64,000 bases of DNA from Paenibacillus protaetiae (GCF_004135365.1 NZ_CP035492.1:930001-994000); one strand, 5' to 3'; shown: positions 1 to 8,887, numbered from the stretch's first letter. The notes: generated by a model not told the origin, from the sequence alone. Translations and numbers: made by a program.

Positions 1-1
1 C

Positions 2-946
2 CTTGGCAAGCTGGAACGGATTGCCCGCCAAGCTGCCGGAATAACCGGCGAGCTGTGGCCGGATTTGTCACGTAAAGCTGTTATTGTGATGGCGGCGGAC
101 CATGGGGTATGCGAAGAAGGCGTCAGCGCTTTTCCGCAGGAAGTGACCGGTCAGATGGTCTTTAATTTTTTAAGCGGGGGCGCAGCGGTTAATGTACTGT
201 CCCGCCATTCCGGCGCGGACGTTTTTTGCGTCGATATCGGGGTGAAAAGCGACTTGGAGCATCCGGCGTTAATCACCAGGAAAGTCCGGTATGGAACCGG
301 AAATATCGCCAAAGGCCCGGCGATGGAGCGCGATGAGCTGATGCAGGCGCTGGCAGCCGGCATCAACCTTGTGGATGAGCTGTACGCGCAAGGTTACAGG
401 CTGTTTGCAACGGGCGAGATGGGGATCGGCAACACGACGCCAAGCGCGGCAATTGTATCGGTATTGGCTGGACTCGCTCCCGAGCAATCCGTTGGCAGAG
501 GAACCGGCATTAACGAGCAAAGCTGGCGGACAAAGGTCGGCGTAGTGAAACGGGCGATTGAAGTCAACGCCCCGGATGCGGGCGATCCTTACGATGTTCT
601 GTCCAAACTAGGCGGACTGGAAATTGCCGGACTTGCCGGCGTCATTATCGGTGCGGCGGCCAACGGCTGCCCGGCTGTCATTGACGGCTATATCTCGTCT
701 GCTGCCGCTCTTGCCGCCATGCGGATGACGGAGAGGGTGTATCCCTATATGATCGCTTCGCATTTGTCGCAGGAACAAGGACATGCCAAGCTGCTGGAGC
801 TGATGGGTTTGACGCCGGTCATTCATATGGATATGCGGCTTGGAGAAGGAACCGGCGCTGTGTTATGCTTCCCGATCATCGACGCTGCGATCAAGCTGAT
901 GCGCGAAATGGCGACCTTTGACGGCGCCGGCATATCGCGGGAGTAA
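2..946 (+). CDS. cobT: Nicotinate-nucleotide--dimethylbenzimidazole phosphoribosyltransferase (5' partial)
   Basis: The enzyme transfers phosphoribose from nicotinate mononucleotide to a lower-ligand base, giving the alpha-ribazole phosphate used in cobalamin nucleotide-loop assembly. The reading frame is open from base 2, so the start lies upstream of the window; 314 residues are visible of a family length near 350. Family features seen are VIVMAADHGVCEEGVSAFPQ, the ATGEMGIGNTTPSAA loop, and RLGEGTGAV near the C-terminus, which holds the known catalytic glutamate. It ends 4 bases before cobU, as first visible gene of a cob operon. The promoter, and any cobalamin riboswitch, would be outside the window. 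Identity is secure. Confidence 0.96.
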   Translation, partial: LGKLERIARQAAGITGELWPDLSRKAVIVMAADHGVCEEGVSAFPQEVTGQMVFNFLSGGAAVNVLSRHSGADVFCVDIGVKSDLEHPALITRKVRYGTGNIAKGPAMERDELMQALAAGINLVDELYAQGYRLFATGEMGIGNTTPSAAIVSVLAGLAPEQSVGRGTGINEQSWRTKVGVVKRAIEVNAPDAGDPYDVLSKLGGLEIAGLAGVIIGAAANGCPAVIDGYISSAAALAAMRMTERVYPYMIASHLSQEQGHAKLLELMGLTPVIHMDMRLGEGTGAVLCFPIIDAAIKLMREMATFDGAGISRE

Positions 947-950
947 AGCG

Positions 951-1640
951 ATGGCCGTACTCATTACAGGCGGCGCGCGCAGCGGCAAAAGCGCTTTCGC
1001 GGAACAATACGCGCGCCGGATCGGCAGCCGCGGCATTTATATGGCAACCTCGCGTATTTGGGATGAGGAGATGGAAGAGCGCGTTGCGCTGCATCGGAGC
1101 GGCAGGGAAACGTCGGGTTTCGAGTGGCATACGATGGAAGAGCCGCTGGAGCTGGCGGACGCGATTGCGCGTGTGGGCGCGGAGCATGCTGCCGATGATC
1201 CGCGGCTGGAGCCGGGGGCAGAGCTGGATAAGGAACTGGAACTGGAACCGGGACTGCGGGGGGAGCCGGCTGCGGAACGAAATGCGGAATCAAGTCCCGC
1301 ACCGGAAGCTAAACCGCCTGTCGTGCTGGTGGATTGCTTGACGCTGTGGCTTTCCAACTGGCTGATGAAGCTGGAGGAAGAACAGCTGCCGGAGTCTGTT
1401 CTTGCCGAGCAATATGAGAAGCTGGCTGCGGCTGCGGCCGCTTGTCCTTACCCTCTGCTGTTCGTCACGAATGAAGTGGGAGACGGAGTGGTGCCTGCCT
1501 ATCCGCTGGGCCGCAAATTCCGCGATGAAGCCGGCAGGCTGAATCAGCTGATGGCGAGGCAATGCGAACGGGTATTTCTGGTCACGGCGGGAATTCCCGT
1601 CGAGCTGAAAGCAATCGCTTTTCAATGGGAGAACTTGTAA
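951..1640 (+). CDS. cobU: Adenosylcobinamide kinase / adenosylcobinamide-phosphate guanylyltransferase
   Basis: Bifunctional enzyme that phosphorylates adenosylcobinamide and then attaches GMP. A P-loop GGARSGKS sits at residues 7-14; DCLTLWLSNWL and VTNEVGDGVVP are typical of CobU. I start at ATG 951, which gives MAVLITGG directly before the P-loop; an in-frame TTG at 918 would only add residues overlapping cobT. The 229-residue product is longer than the usual 180-190. The excess is a low-complexity acidic/proline stretch at about residues 80-123 (LEPG and ELELE repeats) placed before the DCLTLW strand. This is probably a flexible surface loop. It is followed by cbiB with a one-base TAATG overlap, implying translational coupling. 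Confidence 0.95.
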   Translation: MAVLITGGARSGKSAFAEQYARRIGSRGIYMATSRIWDEEMEERVALHRSGRETSGFEWHTMEEPLELADAIARVGAEHAADDPRLEPGAELDKELELEPGLRGEPAAERNAESSPAPEAKPPVVLVDCLTLWLSNWLMKLEEEQLPESVLAEQYEKLAAAAAACPYPLLFVTNEVGDGVVPAYPLGRKFRDEAGRLNQLMARQCERVFLVTAGIPVELKAIAFQWENL

Positions 1641-2611
1641 TGTTGTATTCATTTCATGAAATGCTGCTCATGACAGCGGCTGCGATCGCAATTGACTGGA
1701 TCATTGGCGATCCAAAATGGCCAACTCATCCGGTCATATGGATAGGCCGGCTTATTCGCATCCTGGAGCGCAAACTGCTCACCGGGAGGCAGTCTCCCAA
1801 GCAGGCGAAAGCTGCCGGCATCGTGCTGGCGCTTGTTACGCTGGCAGTCTCCTGGGGCGTCATGCAGGTGATTGCAGCGGCGGCTGACTGGATCCATCCA
1901 TGGCTTGGATACGCGGTAAGCGTATGGTTTATTTCGACGACCATCGCGGTCAAAGGGCTGAAAGACGCCGGCATGCATGTATACCGACCGCTTGTGGAAG
2001 GGCGGCTGGATGAAGCGCGTAAGTATGCGGGTTACATCGTAAGCCGCGATACGGATCAATTGACCCCTGCCGATACGGCGCGGGCTGCAGTGGAAACGAT
2101 TGCGGAAAATACGGTTGACGCTTTTGTATCGCCTGTCGTATTTGCCCTGCTTGGCGGTGCGCCGCTTGCGATGCTGTACAGGGCTGCCAATACACTGGAC
2201 TCGATGGTTGGTTACCGCAATGAACAATATATTCATTTTGGCTGGTGCTCGGCCCGGACCGATGATGCGCTTAATTACATCCCGGCACGGATTGCCGGTT
2301 TATTGATGAGCTTGGCCGCCCTGGTGCTGCCGCGTTTGTCTGCGGTTAACGCGGTGAAGGCGGCAGCGATTTTTGCGCGGCGCCATCCCAGCCCAAACAG
2401 CGGCATTCCGGAGTCGGCGGCTGCCGGTGCGATGGGTGTCGAGCTTGGCGGCGTCAACTATTATTTTGGCGTTGCAAGCGAGAGGGCGCGTATGGGCTGG
2501 AAGCGACGTGAACTGCAGCCGGACGATATTAAAGGGGCGATCCGGTTATTGTATGCAACAAGTATATTGGTATGGGCAGGGGCGTTGATCGGATGGGCAC
2601 TTGGACTATAA
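1640..2611 (+). CDS. cbiB: Adenosylcobinamide-phosphate synthase
   Basis: Integral membrane enzyme (CbiB/CobD family) that amidates adenosylcobyric acid with aminopropanol phosphate. The 323-residue product has several hydrophobic segments and the family signatures IGDPKWPTHPVIWIGRLI near the N-terminus, ENTVDAFVSPVVFALLGG, and AANTLDSMVGYRNE. ATG 1640 shares its A with the TAA stop of cobU. An ATG 15 bases upstream (1625) is also in frame but lies inside cobU. The 3' end overlaps cobS by about 19 bases. The order cobU-cbiB-cobS-cobD supports the assignment. Confidence 0.95.
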   Translation: MLYSFHEMLLMTAAAIAIDWIIGDPKWPTHPVIWIGRLIRILERKLLTGRQSPKQAKAAGIVLALVTLAVSWGVMQVIAAAADWIHPWLGYAVSVWFISTTIAVKGLKDAGMHVYRPLVEGRLDEARKYAGYIVSRDTDQLTPADTARAAVETIAENTVDAFVSPVVFALLGGAPLAMLYRAANTLDSMVGYRNEQYIHFGWCSARTDDALNYIPARIAGLLMSLAALVLPRLSAVNAVKAAAIFARRHPSPNSGIPESAAAGAMGVELGGVNYYFGVASERARMGWKRRELQPDDIKGAIRLLYATSILVWAGALIGWALGL

Positions 2612-3411
2612 AAATAAAAGGGCATGTACAAGCCGGCGTAGCGGCCATGCAGTTTCTGACGCGGTTTCCGATACCGATTACGGTGCCTTTTGAAGCGCAA
2701 ACGCTTGCCCGGAGCGTCATCTATTTCCCGCTGGCAGGACTGGCCATCGGCGCGGTGACCGCTGCGGCGTTTAGCCTGCTTGCGCTGCTGCTGCCAGCCT
2801 GGCCGGCCGCTGTGCTGGCGCTTGCCGTATGGATTGCGCTGAGCGGCGGGCTGCATTTGGACGGCTGGATGGATACGGCCGATGGGGTACTCAGCCACCG
2901 TTCCCGGGAAAAAATGCTGGAAATTATGAAAGACAGCCGGGTGGGGGCGATGGGGGTTATAGCCGCCGTCCTGCTTCTGCTGTTCAAATTTTCGCTGCTG
3001 GCGGAATATGCGCAGGGGGATGAAGGTTTAACGTTCGGCAGGCTTGCCTTGCTGGCTGCAGTGCCGGTCTGGAGCCGCTGGTGGATGTCGGCGGCGATTG
3101 CCGGTTTCCCCAATGCGAGGCAAGGGGAAGGCATGGGGGCGCTGTTTCATGCGGTACGCCCGCGCCATGTCATCGGCGGAGGGCTCGGAGCAGCCGCCAT
3201 GACGGCGGTTATATGCGCTGCGGCGCAATGGTCCTGGGCGGAAACGGCGGCGCTGACGGCCGGCGCAGTCTGCTTGTCCGCAGCTGCCGGATATGCGGGA
3301 GCCAGGTGGCTCACCCGCAGGCTGGGCGGCTTGACCGGCGATACATACGGCGCATTAAATGAACTGGTGGAAGCCGTCTTGCTGGCTGCGGTTTATTATG
3401 CTGCCTTTTGA
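2593..3411 (+). CDS. cobS: Adenosylcobinamide-GDP ribazoletransferase (cobalamin synthase)
   Basis: Membrane enzyme joining adenosylcobinamide-GDP and alpha-ribazole (phosphate) in the last steps of cobalamin synthesis. The 272-residue polytopic protein has MQFLTRFPIPI at the N-terminus and the conserved acidic signature GGLHLDGWMDTADGV with HRSREKMLEIMKDSRVGAMG after it. I prefer ATG 2593 (MGTWTIKIKG); ATG 2572 is also in frame, but both overlap the end of cbiB, so the exact start is uncertain. Stop 3411 is 23 bases before the next gene. Confidence 0.94.
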   Translation: MGTWTIKIKGHVQAGVAAMQFLTRFPIPITVPFEAQTLARSVIYFPLAGLAIGAVTAAAFSLLALLLPAWPAAVLALAVWIALSGGLHLDGWMDTADGVLSHRSREKMLEIMKDSRVGAMGVIAAVLLLLFKFSLLAEYAQGDEGLTFGRLALLAAVPVWSRWWMSAAIAGFPNARQGEGMGALFHAVRPRHVIGGGLGAAAMTAVICAAAQWSWAETAALTAGAVCLSAAAGYAGARWLTRRLGGLTGDTYGALNELVEAVLLAAVYYAAF

Positions 3412-3434
3412 CAAGGGGAAGAGGGGAATGAGTG

Positions 3435-4538
3435 ATGCTGGAAAAATACGGACATGGCGGCGACTTATTGACTGCTTCCTCGGCGTATGGGCTGCCGGAG
3501 GAGCAGTTTCTTGATTTCAGCTCCAATATGAACCCGCTTGGCCCGCCGCCTGCCGTGCGGGAGGAGCTGCTTCGTTATGCGGACCGGATCATGCATTATC
3601 CGGACCCTGCGGTTCGCCGTCTGCGCGCGAAGCTTGCCGCCAAACACGGCATCCGCGCCGAATCGATTCTGGCCGGCAACGGAGCGGCCGAGCTGATAGA
3701 CCTTGTTGTTCGTGCGATTAAGCCGGCGAAAGCGGGAATTGCGATACCGTCTTTTGGCGAATACGGAGATGCATTGCGGAAGCACGGAAGCGGGATTATT
3801 CCTGTGCTGTTGAAGCCGGAGAACGGATTCGCGCTGGACGAGGCGGCTATATCGGACTCCCGCGAGCTTGCGGAAGCGGACTTATATATAATCGGCAGTC
3901 CCAATAATCCGACAGGACGGCTGGTCCGGCCGGAGCTGCTGTTAGCTTTAGCCGAGCAAGGCAAAACCGTCGTCGTGGACGAGGCGTTTATTGATTTTTT
4001 GCCGGACGAGACGTCGCACACCTTAATTCGCGAAGCGGAGAAACGGCTGAATTTGCTGGTTATCCGTTCGATGACCAAATTTTATGCCATACCGGGCATT
4101 CGGTTAGGCTATATCGCTGGCCATCCTGAACGTATTGCGCAGCTGCAGCAGCTGCAAATTCCGTGGAGCGTCAATTCGCTTGCCCAGCGGATCGGTGAAG
4201 CGGTATTAGACGACGAAACGTTCGCACAGCGTTCGATCCGGTGGCTGCAGCAGGAGCGGCCATGGCTGGAAAGCCGATTGCGCGGGCTTGGCGCCTCGGT
4301 ATATCCGGGTGCCGCTAACTATTTGCTGGTGCGCCTGCCGGACTGGAAAGGATTGACGGCTGCTTCCCTGCAGCAAGCAATGGGGAAACAAGGCGTCTTA
4401 ATCCGCGATGCTTCGAGGTTTGAAGGGCTGGACAGCCGGTATGTGCGCGTGGCGGTCAAACAGCGCCCTGATAATGAGCGTCTGCTTGCCGCGTTTAAGC
4501 TGGCGATGCAGCAAATCGCCGGCGATAGGAGCGATTGA
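3435..4538 (+). CDS. cobD: Threonine-phosphate decarboxylase (HisC-like aminotransferase fold)
   Basis: PLP-dependent class I/II aminotransferase-fold enzyme. In this operon it most likely decarboxylates L-threonine-phosphate to aminopropanol phosphate for CbiB. The N-terminal KYGHGGD and FSSNMNPLGPP segments are typical of CobD/CobC rather than HisC. SPNNPTG is the nucleotide-like loop, VVDEAFIDF carries the PLP-contacting Asp, and RSMTKFYAIPGIRLGY carries the Schiff-base lysine. It has 367 residues. GTG 3432 lies just before ATG 3435, and the AAGGGGAAGAGGGG ribosome site fits ATG better. A histidinol-phosphate aminotransferase role is less likely given the neighbours. Confidence 0.92.
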   Translation: MLEKYGHGGDLLTASSAYGLPEEQFLDFSSNMNPLGPPPAVREELLRYADRIMHYPDPAVRRLRAKLAAKHGIRAESILAGNGAAELIDLVVRAIKPAKAGIAIPSFGEYGDALRKHGSGIIPVLLKPENGFALDEAAISDSRELAEADLYIIGSPNNPTGRLVRPELLLALAEQGKTVVVDEAFIDFLPDETSHTLIREAEKRLNLLVIRSMTKFYAIPGIRLGYIAGHPERIAQLQQLQIPWSVNSLAQRIGEAVLDDETFAQRSIRWLQQERPWLESRLRGLGASVYPGAANYLLVRLPDWKGLTAASLQQAMGKQGVLIRDASRFEGLDSRYVRVAVKQRPDNERLLAAFKLAMQQIAGDRSD

Positions 4539-4558
4539 ACGGGAAAAGAGGCGAAGGA

Positions 4559-5269
4559 ATGAGTCAGCCGTTTCGGAAAGGCGTTATATGGAACTCGCAA
4601 GTGTGGGAAGGAGCCGTATTCCGGTTTTGGCCCGACCGGATTGCAGCGGAATGCCCGGTGATGATGCGCACCTTAAGCAATGCGGTACATCTCGGCGGAT
4701 TTGCCGAAGCGGACCGCATCGTCAATTGGAAAGTGCCGCTTACATATAGCGGCGGCGATCCGGCGTCCGAAACGGCCGGACAGCTGTTAGGCTGGGGCAT
4801 CGCTCCCGACCGGACCGTCGGCTTGCTGACGGCGGCCAAGCTCACCCACGCATCCATTGAGGAGATGGCGGGAGACCGGTTCGCCGCCGTGTGCTGCACG
4901 ACAGCCGGCACGCGCAACGCAGCTTGTGCAGGCAGTGACCGGCACACCTTTTCCGCTTACACGCCGGGAACGATCAATACGGTCTTATTGATTGACGGGC
5001 AGTTGACCGATGCCGCGATCATTAATGCGGTGATGACGGCAACGGAAGCCAAAAGCGCCGCGCTTCGCGATTTGGGCATTCGGGATGAAAGCAACGGGAA
5101 GCTGGCGACCGGAACGACAACCGATGCCCTTGTCATCGGTGTGAGCGGCAGCGGCAAGCACGGGGCCATACATGCTTATGCCGGAACAGCGACCACGCTT
5201 GGAGACGGAATAGGCCGGCTTGTGTACCGAACCGTACTCGAAGCGGCCGGAACGCAGCATGAGGATTAG
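4559..5269 (+). CDS. cbiZ: Adenosylcobinamide amidohydrolase
   Basis: CbiZ-family protein that removes the aminopropanol side chain from salvaged (pseudo)cobinamide to give cobyric acid, so the cell can rebuild the corrinoid with its own lower ligand. The 236-residue product has the N-terminal KGVIWNSQ-type start, a conserved AGTRNAACAGSD segment, and DALVIGVSGSGKHGAIHAYAG near the end. ATG 4559 follows GAGGCGAAGGA; TTG 4535 is in frame but overlaps the cobD stop. It is the last gene of the cob operon. Its presence with cobU/cbiB/cobS suggests salvage and remodelling rather than only de novo synthesis. Confidence 0.88.
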   Translation: MSQPFRKGVIWNSQVWEGAVFRFWPDRIAAECPVMMRTLSNAVHLGGFAEADRIVNWKVPLTYSGGDPASETAGQLLGWGIAPDRTVGLLTAAKLTHASIEEMAGDRFAAVCCTTAGTRNAACAGSDRHTFSAYTPGTINTVLLIDGQLTDAAIINAVMTATEAKSAALRDLGIRDESNGKLATGTTTDALVIGVSGSGKHGAIHAYAGTATTLGDGIGRLVYRTVLEAAGTQHED

Positions 5270-5421
5270 ACAGGGGATAGATCAAAGGATTGCGATGATC
5301 AATTTTGCCTTTTTATGCGGGTAAGCCAAAAAGCCCCATCTTCCGGAATTAGCTGCACCGTTGCAATCCGGTGCGGCGTTTCCAGTCATATGCGGCTGAT
5401 GTTCCGGGAGGGGGGGGCGGG

Positions 5422-5991
5422 TTACCGTTCCATTCGCTCGTTTAGCAGCGCCCAGCGGGTATGGTCCTCCCATTGTCCGTTTATTTTCAAATAGTTGCGG
5501 GATACGCCTTCATGGTGAAAGCCAAGCTTTTGGACGACACGCAGGGAAGGCATATTGGCCGGCATAATGGTTGCTTCAATCCGGTGCAGGTCCATCCCGT
5601 CAAAAGCATAACGAATGACCACTTGCAGCGCTTCGGTCATGTAGCCTTTATTCCGTTCTTCCACATCCAGCTTATACCCTAGCCTGCAGGACAAAAAACA
5701 ACCTCGCTCAATCTGCTCCAGTGTAATGCAGCCGATAATCGTCTGCTCCGCTTCATCCTCTTTGCGGAACAGCCATACGCGAAACAACTCGCCTGACTGT
5801 ATTTTTGACATGCTTGTCCGTATCAGATCCTGCTGAAATTCCACTGTGTAATATTCATCTGCACGAAGCGGCTCCCATTGCTGCAAATTGCTGCTGTTGC
5901 GCTGCAAAAAATCAAGCACCCGCCCGGCGTATGATTCGTCAATCATTTTTAAAATAAGCCGTTCTGTTTTAATAATCGTTGATGGCTCCAT
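5422..5991 (-). CDS. GNAT acetyltransferase, RimJ/RimL type
   Basis: A 189-residue acetyltransferase resembling RimJ/RimL and spermidine-type enzymes. TERLILKMID is the usual first strand, GCITLEQIERGCFLSCRLGY the central sheet, and EERNKGYMTEALQVVIRYAFD the acetyl-CoA loop and helix. HRIEATIMPANMPSLRVVQKLGFHHEG is the classic C-terminal motif. ATG 5991 is chosen because the AAGAGG site has a 9-base spacing; ATG 6000 would touch the ribosome site. It is third in a minus-strand operon with the TPR gene (14 bases upstream) and gluQ. The substrate cannot be read from sequence. Confidence 0.85.
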   Translation of the reverse strand: MEPSTIIKTERLILKMIDESYAGRVLDFLQRNSSNLQQWEPLRADEYYTVEFQQDLIRTSMSKIQSGELFRVWLFRKEDEAEQTIIGCITLEQIERGCFLSCRLGYKLDVEERNKGYMTEALQVVIRYAFDGMDLHRIEATIMPANMPSLRVVQKLGFHHEGVSRNYLKINGQWEDHTRWALLNERMER

Positions 5992-6004
5992 CGTTCTCAT
6001 CCTC

Positions 6005-6487
6005 TTAATCGTTCCAAATTTGATCCAGCTTGTCTGCGTAAAAAGCAATTGCCCGCCGATATTCCCGAATGCCGGGATCCGAACTTGTTTCAGACAGTTC
6101 AACCAGCAGCAGCTCCATTGCTTTGGCATGCTGGCCCAGATTGTATAAGGTCATGGCATAAAAAATCCGAAATTCGCGGCGCTCCGGATATTTGGAAACC
6201 GCTTGGCGAAACATGCTGGCAGACTGCTCGTATTGCCCAAGCGTCCGGTAGGTGCTGCCAAGTCCTAGCATAGCGCCGATTTCATCTTCCTGAGGCAGCC
6301 CAAGCCGAATGGCCTGCTCATAGTACGGGACTGCTTCGCTTTCCTGGCCAAGGGTGTCGCATGTCCAAGCCAGCTGGTATAAAATATGCGCTTGGCCGGG
6401 CTGCTCTGTATTTAATACCATTAATAATTGCTTGGCTTCTTCTTTGTTCCCTTGCTCTCGAAGTTTAACGGCATGTTGAAGTTTCAT
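6005..6487 (-). CDS. Tetratricopeptide-repeat protein
   Basis: A 160-residue soluble helical protein with about three to four TPR units. The clearest are around AHILYQLAWTCDTLGQESEAVPYYEQAI and AMLGLGSTYRTLGQYEQSASMFRQAV (first 20 residues of each are diagnostic). ATG 6487 has a GGGGGA site. A TTG eight codons upstream is in frame but overlaps gluQ. It lies between gluQ (17 bases upstream) and the GNAT gene, so it is probably co-transcribed. TPRs imply a protein-protein scaffold; no partner can be named. Confidence 0.82.
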   Translation of the reverse strand: MKLQHAVKLREQGNKEEAKQLLMVLNTEQPGQAHILYQLAWTCDTLGQESEAVPYYEQAIRLGLPQEDEIGAMLGLGSTYRTLGQYEQSASMFRQAVSKYPERREFRIFYAMTLYNLGQHAKAMELLLVELSETSSDPGIREYRRAIAFYADKLDQIWND

Positions 6488-6503
6488 TCTGCGATCCCCC
6501 AGT

Positions 6504-7472
6504 TTATCCAAGCAATGATTTCATCTTCTCTTCTGTAATGACGATCGGCTCCTTGGGGAGCGCCCCCAGCTCAAACCGCTCGATCAGCTGCGAAGCCGCA
6601 ATGCTTTCGCCAGGCTCCGCCAAACCGGCCAGTGCGGCAAGCCAGCCTGTAATCCGTTCCGGCGGAATCCCCTTCGCATGAAGCGCTGCGATGGACAAGT
6701 CGCCGTGCCGTTTAGCCAGCCGCTTGCCGTCTGTTCCCATAAATAAGGGGACATGCGCAAAGCGTGGGGCGGTATAGCCAAGCGCCCGGTAAAGCATAAG
6801 CTGGCGCGGGGTGGAGTCCATTAGATCGTACCCGCGAAGGACGTCGGTAATGCCCATTAACGCATCATCTACGACAACGGCAAGCTGGTAGCTGATAATG
6901 CCGTCCGCCCGTTTGACAACAAAATCGCCGCCTGCGCCTGCCGGGAAATGCTGCAGCCCGGCGATGCCGTCGTCTACCGTTACCGGCTCGTCCGGCATGC
7001 GAAACCGAAGGGAAGGCGTTTTGCTTAACGCTTTTTGCCGTCGCTCTTCGTCCGACAAATGTCTGCATGTGCCGGCATAGGCAGGACCTTCCGACGATAG
7101 GCCATGCGGAGCGCTTGCTACAGCAAGCAGTTCGGCCCGGCTGCAAAAGCAAGGATACAGCAGCCCGTTCTGCTCCAGTGTATGAAGCGCTTCTTCATAA
7201 TAGGGCAGCCGTTCGCTTTGTGTGTAAGGGGAACTAGGGCCGCCTATATCCGGTCCTTCATCCCAATCCAGCCCTAGCCAGCGCAGGTCGTCCAGCGCCT
7301 GTGCGGCTAAATGGGGGCGGGACCTCGGTTTGTCGATATCTTCCATCCGCAATATAAAGGTGCCGCCCGCGCGGCGGATTTGCAGCCATGCAAGCAGCGC
7401 TGTCCACGCATTGCCGATATGCATTTCTCCGGACGGCGTTGGCGCAAACCGTCCTCGCACACGGTCAGTCAT
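6504..7472 (-). CDS. gluQ: Glutamyl-Q tRNA(Asp) synthetase
   Basis: A truncated glutamyl-tRNA-synthetase-like enzyme that attaches glutamate to queuosine at the wobble base of tRNA(Asp). The class I signature appears as [14 protein letters not shown] and the KMSKS counterpart as [13 protein letters not shown]...YAGTC group matches the zinc site typical of GluQRS. At 322 residues it has the catalytic core but no anticodon-binding domain, which separates it from GltX. ATG 7472 follows AGGAGAGGAAGAACTACG. It heads the minus-strand operon; its leader holds a terminator-like hairpin (7514-7545). Confidence 0.93.
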   Translation of the reverse strand: MTDRVRGRFAPTPSGEMHIGNAWTALLAWLQIRRAGGTFILRMEDIDKPRSRPHLAAQALDDLRWLGLDWDEGPDIGGPSSPYTQSERLPYYEEALHTLEQNGLLYPCFCSRAELLAVASAPHGLSSEGPAYAGTCRHLSDEERRQKALSKTPSLRFRMPDEPVTVDDGIAGLQHFPAGAGGDFVVKRADGIISYQLAVVVDDALMGITDVLRGYDLMDSTPRQLMLYRALGYTAPRFAHVPLFMGTDGKRLAKRHGDLSIAALHAKGIPPERITGWLAALAGLAEPGESIAASQLIERFELGALPKEPIVITEEKMKSLLG

Positions 7473-7513
7473 CGTAGTTCTTCCTCTCCTGTCGTTTATG
7501 CGTTCACAAGCGG

Positions 7514-7545
7514 AAAAACGAGCAGAAGATAAATTCTCCTGCTCG
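7514..7545 (-). terminator. Terminator-like hairpin in the gluQ leader
   Basis: On the minus strand CGAGCAGGAGA and TCTTCTGCTCG form a 10-of-11 bp stem with a 5-base loop, followed directly by TTTTT. It lies 42-73 bases upstream of the gluQ start. It could end transcription arriving from upstream or act as an attenuator for gluQ. The sequence does not decide between these. Confidence 0.55.
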
Positions 7546-7689
7546 TAACGTATTCGTATAAGGTCCAAATGACTTATAAACCGATGGTATCATGCGGCTC
7601 CTGCAACATGCAACTAAATTTGATTTTGCAAGTCTATATATACGAAAATACGTATGTTAAGGTAAATAAAGGAATGGGAGGGATTGCAT

Positions 7690-8643
7690 ATGGCTAATGA
7701 AACGGTAGAGTCCTGGAACAATGAACTGGAACGGCTGCGCGACCTTCTGGCGACGCATAATCAGCTGGAGCGTAAATCACAGCAAATCCGGCAAAGGCTG
7801 TTCGATGAAAACCGGAAAGTCGCCGAGCTGTCGGAAGCGCTGCAGCAGGAAGAAGAGGATGTGCATAAGCTGCTTGGTTTATCCTGGAGCAATCTGGTCC
7901 ATACGCTGCTCCGCAACAAGGAGGAACGCCTTGCAACCGAGCAGGAGGAGGCGGCTGCCGCTGCATTAAAGCTGCAAAATGCAAAAAAGACGGTAGCCGA
8001 TCTGGAAAAGCAGCAGGCTGATATTTTATCCGCAATGGCCGAATCGGTTGGCGCGGAGGCGGCTTATCATGCACTGTTACAGCAAAAGGAGCAGTTTATT
8101 CGCGGCGGCACATCGGAAGAGTCGAATAAGCTTGGCGAGCTTGACGAGCAGCTGCGCTTGCTAAGATCGGAAGAAAAGGAACTGCGTGAAGCGAATAACG
8201 TATGCACTCGCCTCGTTGGTGCGTTAAGCCAAGCCGGCGACAAGCTGGAGTCAGCCAAAAACTGGGGCACCTACGATATGCTCGGCGGAGGGTTCCTCAG
8301 CACTGCCATGAAGCATTCCAGAATCGACGAAGCGCAGGATTCCGTATATGAAGCGCAGTATCTGCTGAAGGAACTTCGGTCGGAGCTCAGCGATTTGAAA
8401 CGCACGACAGACATTGAAGTAAACTTAAGCGATCGCGCCCAGTTTGCGGATTATTTTTTTGACGGATTTATTGTAGACTGGATCATTCAGGATAAAATCA
8501 AATCGTCGATCGGTGAAGTGGACGACCAGCTGTCGCAGGCAGTTGCACTCAATCAGGCGTTAACCCGCCAGGTTGAAGCCTGCGTCTCCCAGCAGCAAAC
8601 CGTCATCCAGCAAAGGAAGGCAATTATCGAGCAGTTTGCTTAA
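7690..8643 (+). CDS. Hypothetical coiled-coil protein, 317 aa
   Basis: I do not recognise a named family. The product is highly charged and rich in Glu, Gln, Lys and Leu with heptad-like spacing across roughly residues 10-155 and 215-260, predicting long coiled coils. No signal peptide or membrane segment is seen. A central loop has LGGGFLSTAMKHSRIDEAQ, and an aromatic segment FADYFFDGFIVDWI follows near residue 260. ATG 7690 is preceded by GGGAGGG at good spacing. It is a monocistronic gene with its own terminator downstream. A structural or scaffolding role is only inference. Confidence 0.75.
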   Translation: MANETVESWNNELERLRDLLATHNQLERKSQQIRQRLFDENRKVAELSEALQQEEEDVHKLLGLSWSNLVHTLLRNKEERLATEQEEAAAAALKLQNAKKTVADLEKQQADILSAMAESVGAEAAYHALLQQKEQFIRGGTSEESNKLGELDEQLRLLRSEEKELREANNVCTRLVGALSQAGDKLESAKNWGTYDMLGGGFLSTAMKHSRIDEAQDSVYEAQYLLKELRSELSDLKRTTDIEVNLSDRAQFADYFFDGFIVDWIIQDKIKSSIGEVDDQLSQAVALNQALTRQVEACVSQQQTVIQQRKAIIEQFA

Positions 8644-8706
8644 TGCGGCTATGTAGCGGGAAGCGGGGAAGGCGCGTTATAATACGTTATAATAGAGGTT
8701 AAACCA

Positions 8707-8733
8707 AAGGCGGATTCCCCGCCTTGTTTTTTT
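8707..8733 (+). terminator. Intrinsic terminator after the coiled-coil gene
   Basis: AAGGCGG and CCGCCTT form a 7 bp stem around a 5-base loop, followed by a G and seven T. The rest of the 342-base gap to hrpB holds only a weak 20-codon reading frame (8825-8887). Confidence 0.75.
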
Positions 8734-8824
8734 GGAAGCTGATTATTTAGTAAAAGCGTGCGGCCGATGATAAAACCGTAACAATACTGCTCGGATGACC
8801 TGAAATCGAATAGGGGTCAGGGGG

Positions 8825-8887
8825 ATGAACGTCAATAAAACGTTCAGGATGGCGCTAGGCATGGGGGATGCGCGGGAATACTCCTGA
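8825..8887 (+). other. Possible short or decayed reading frame upstream of hrpB
   Basis: ATG 8825 follows a purine-rich AGGGGTCAGGGGG and opens a 20-codon frame (MNVNKTFRMALGMGDAREYS). Another frame just after it reads LLTLLAGRLGLFIKENDRLR and continues in phase into hrpB. The two together would make one short amphipathic protein if two bases were removed. It may be a decayed gene or chance. Confidence 0.2.
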
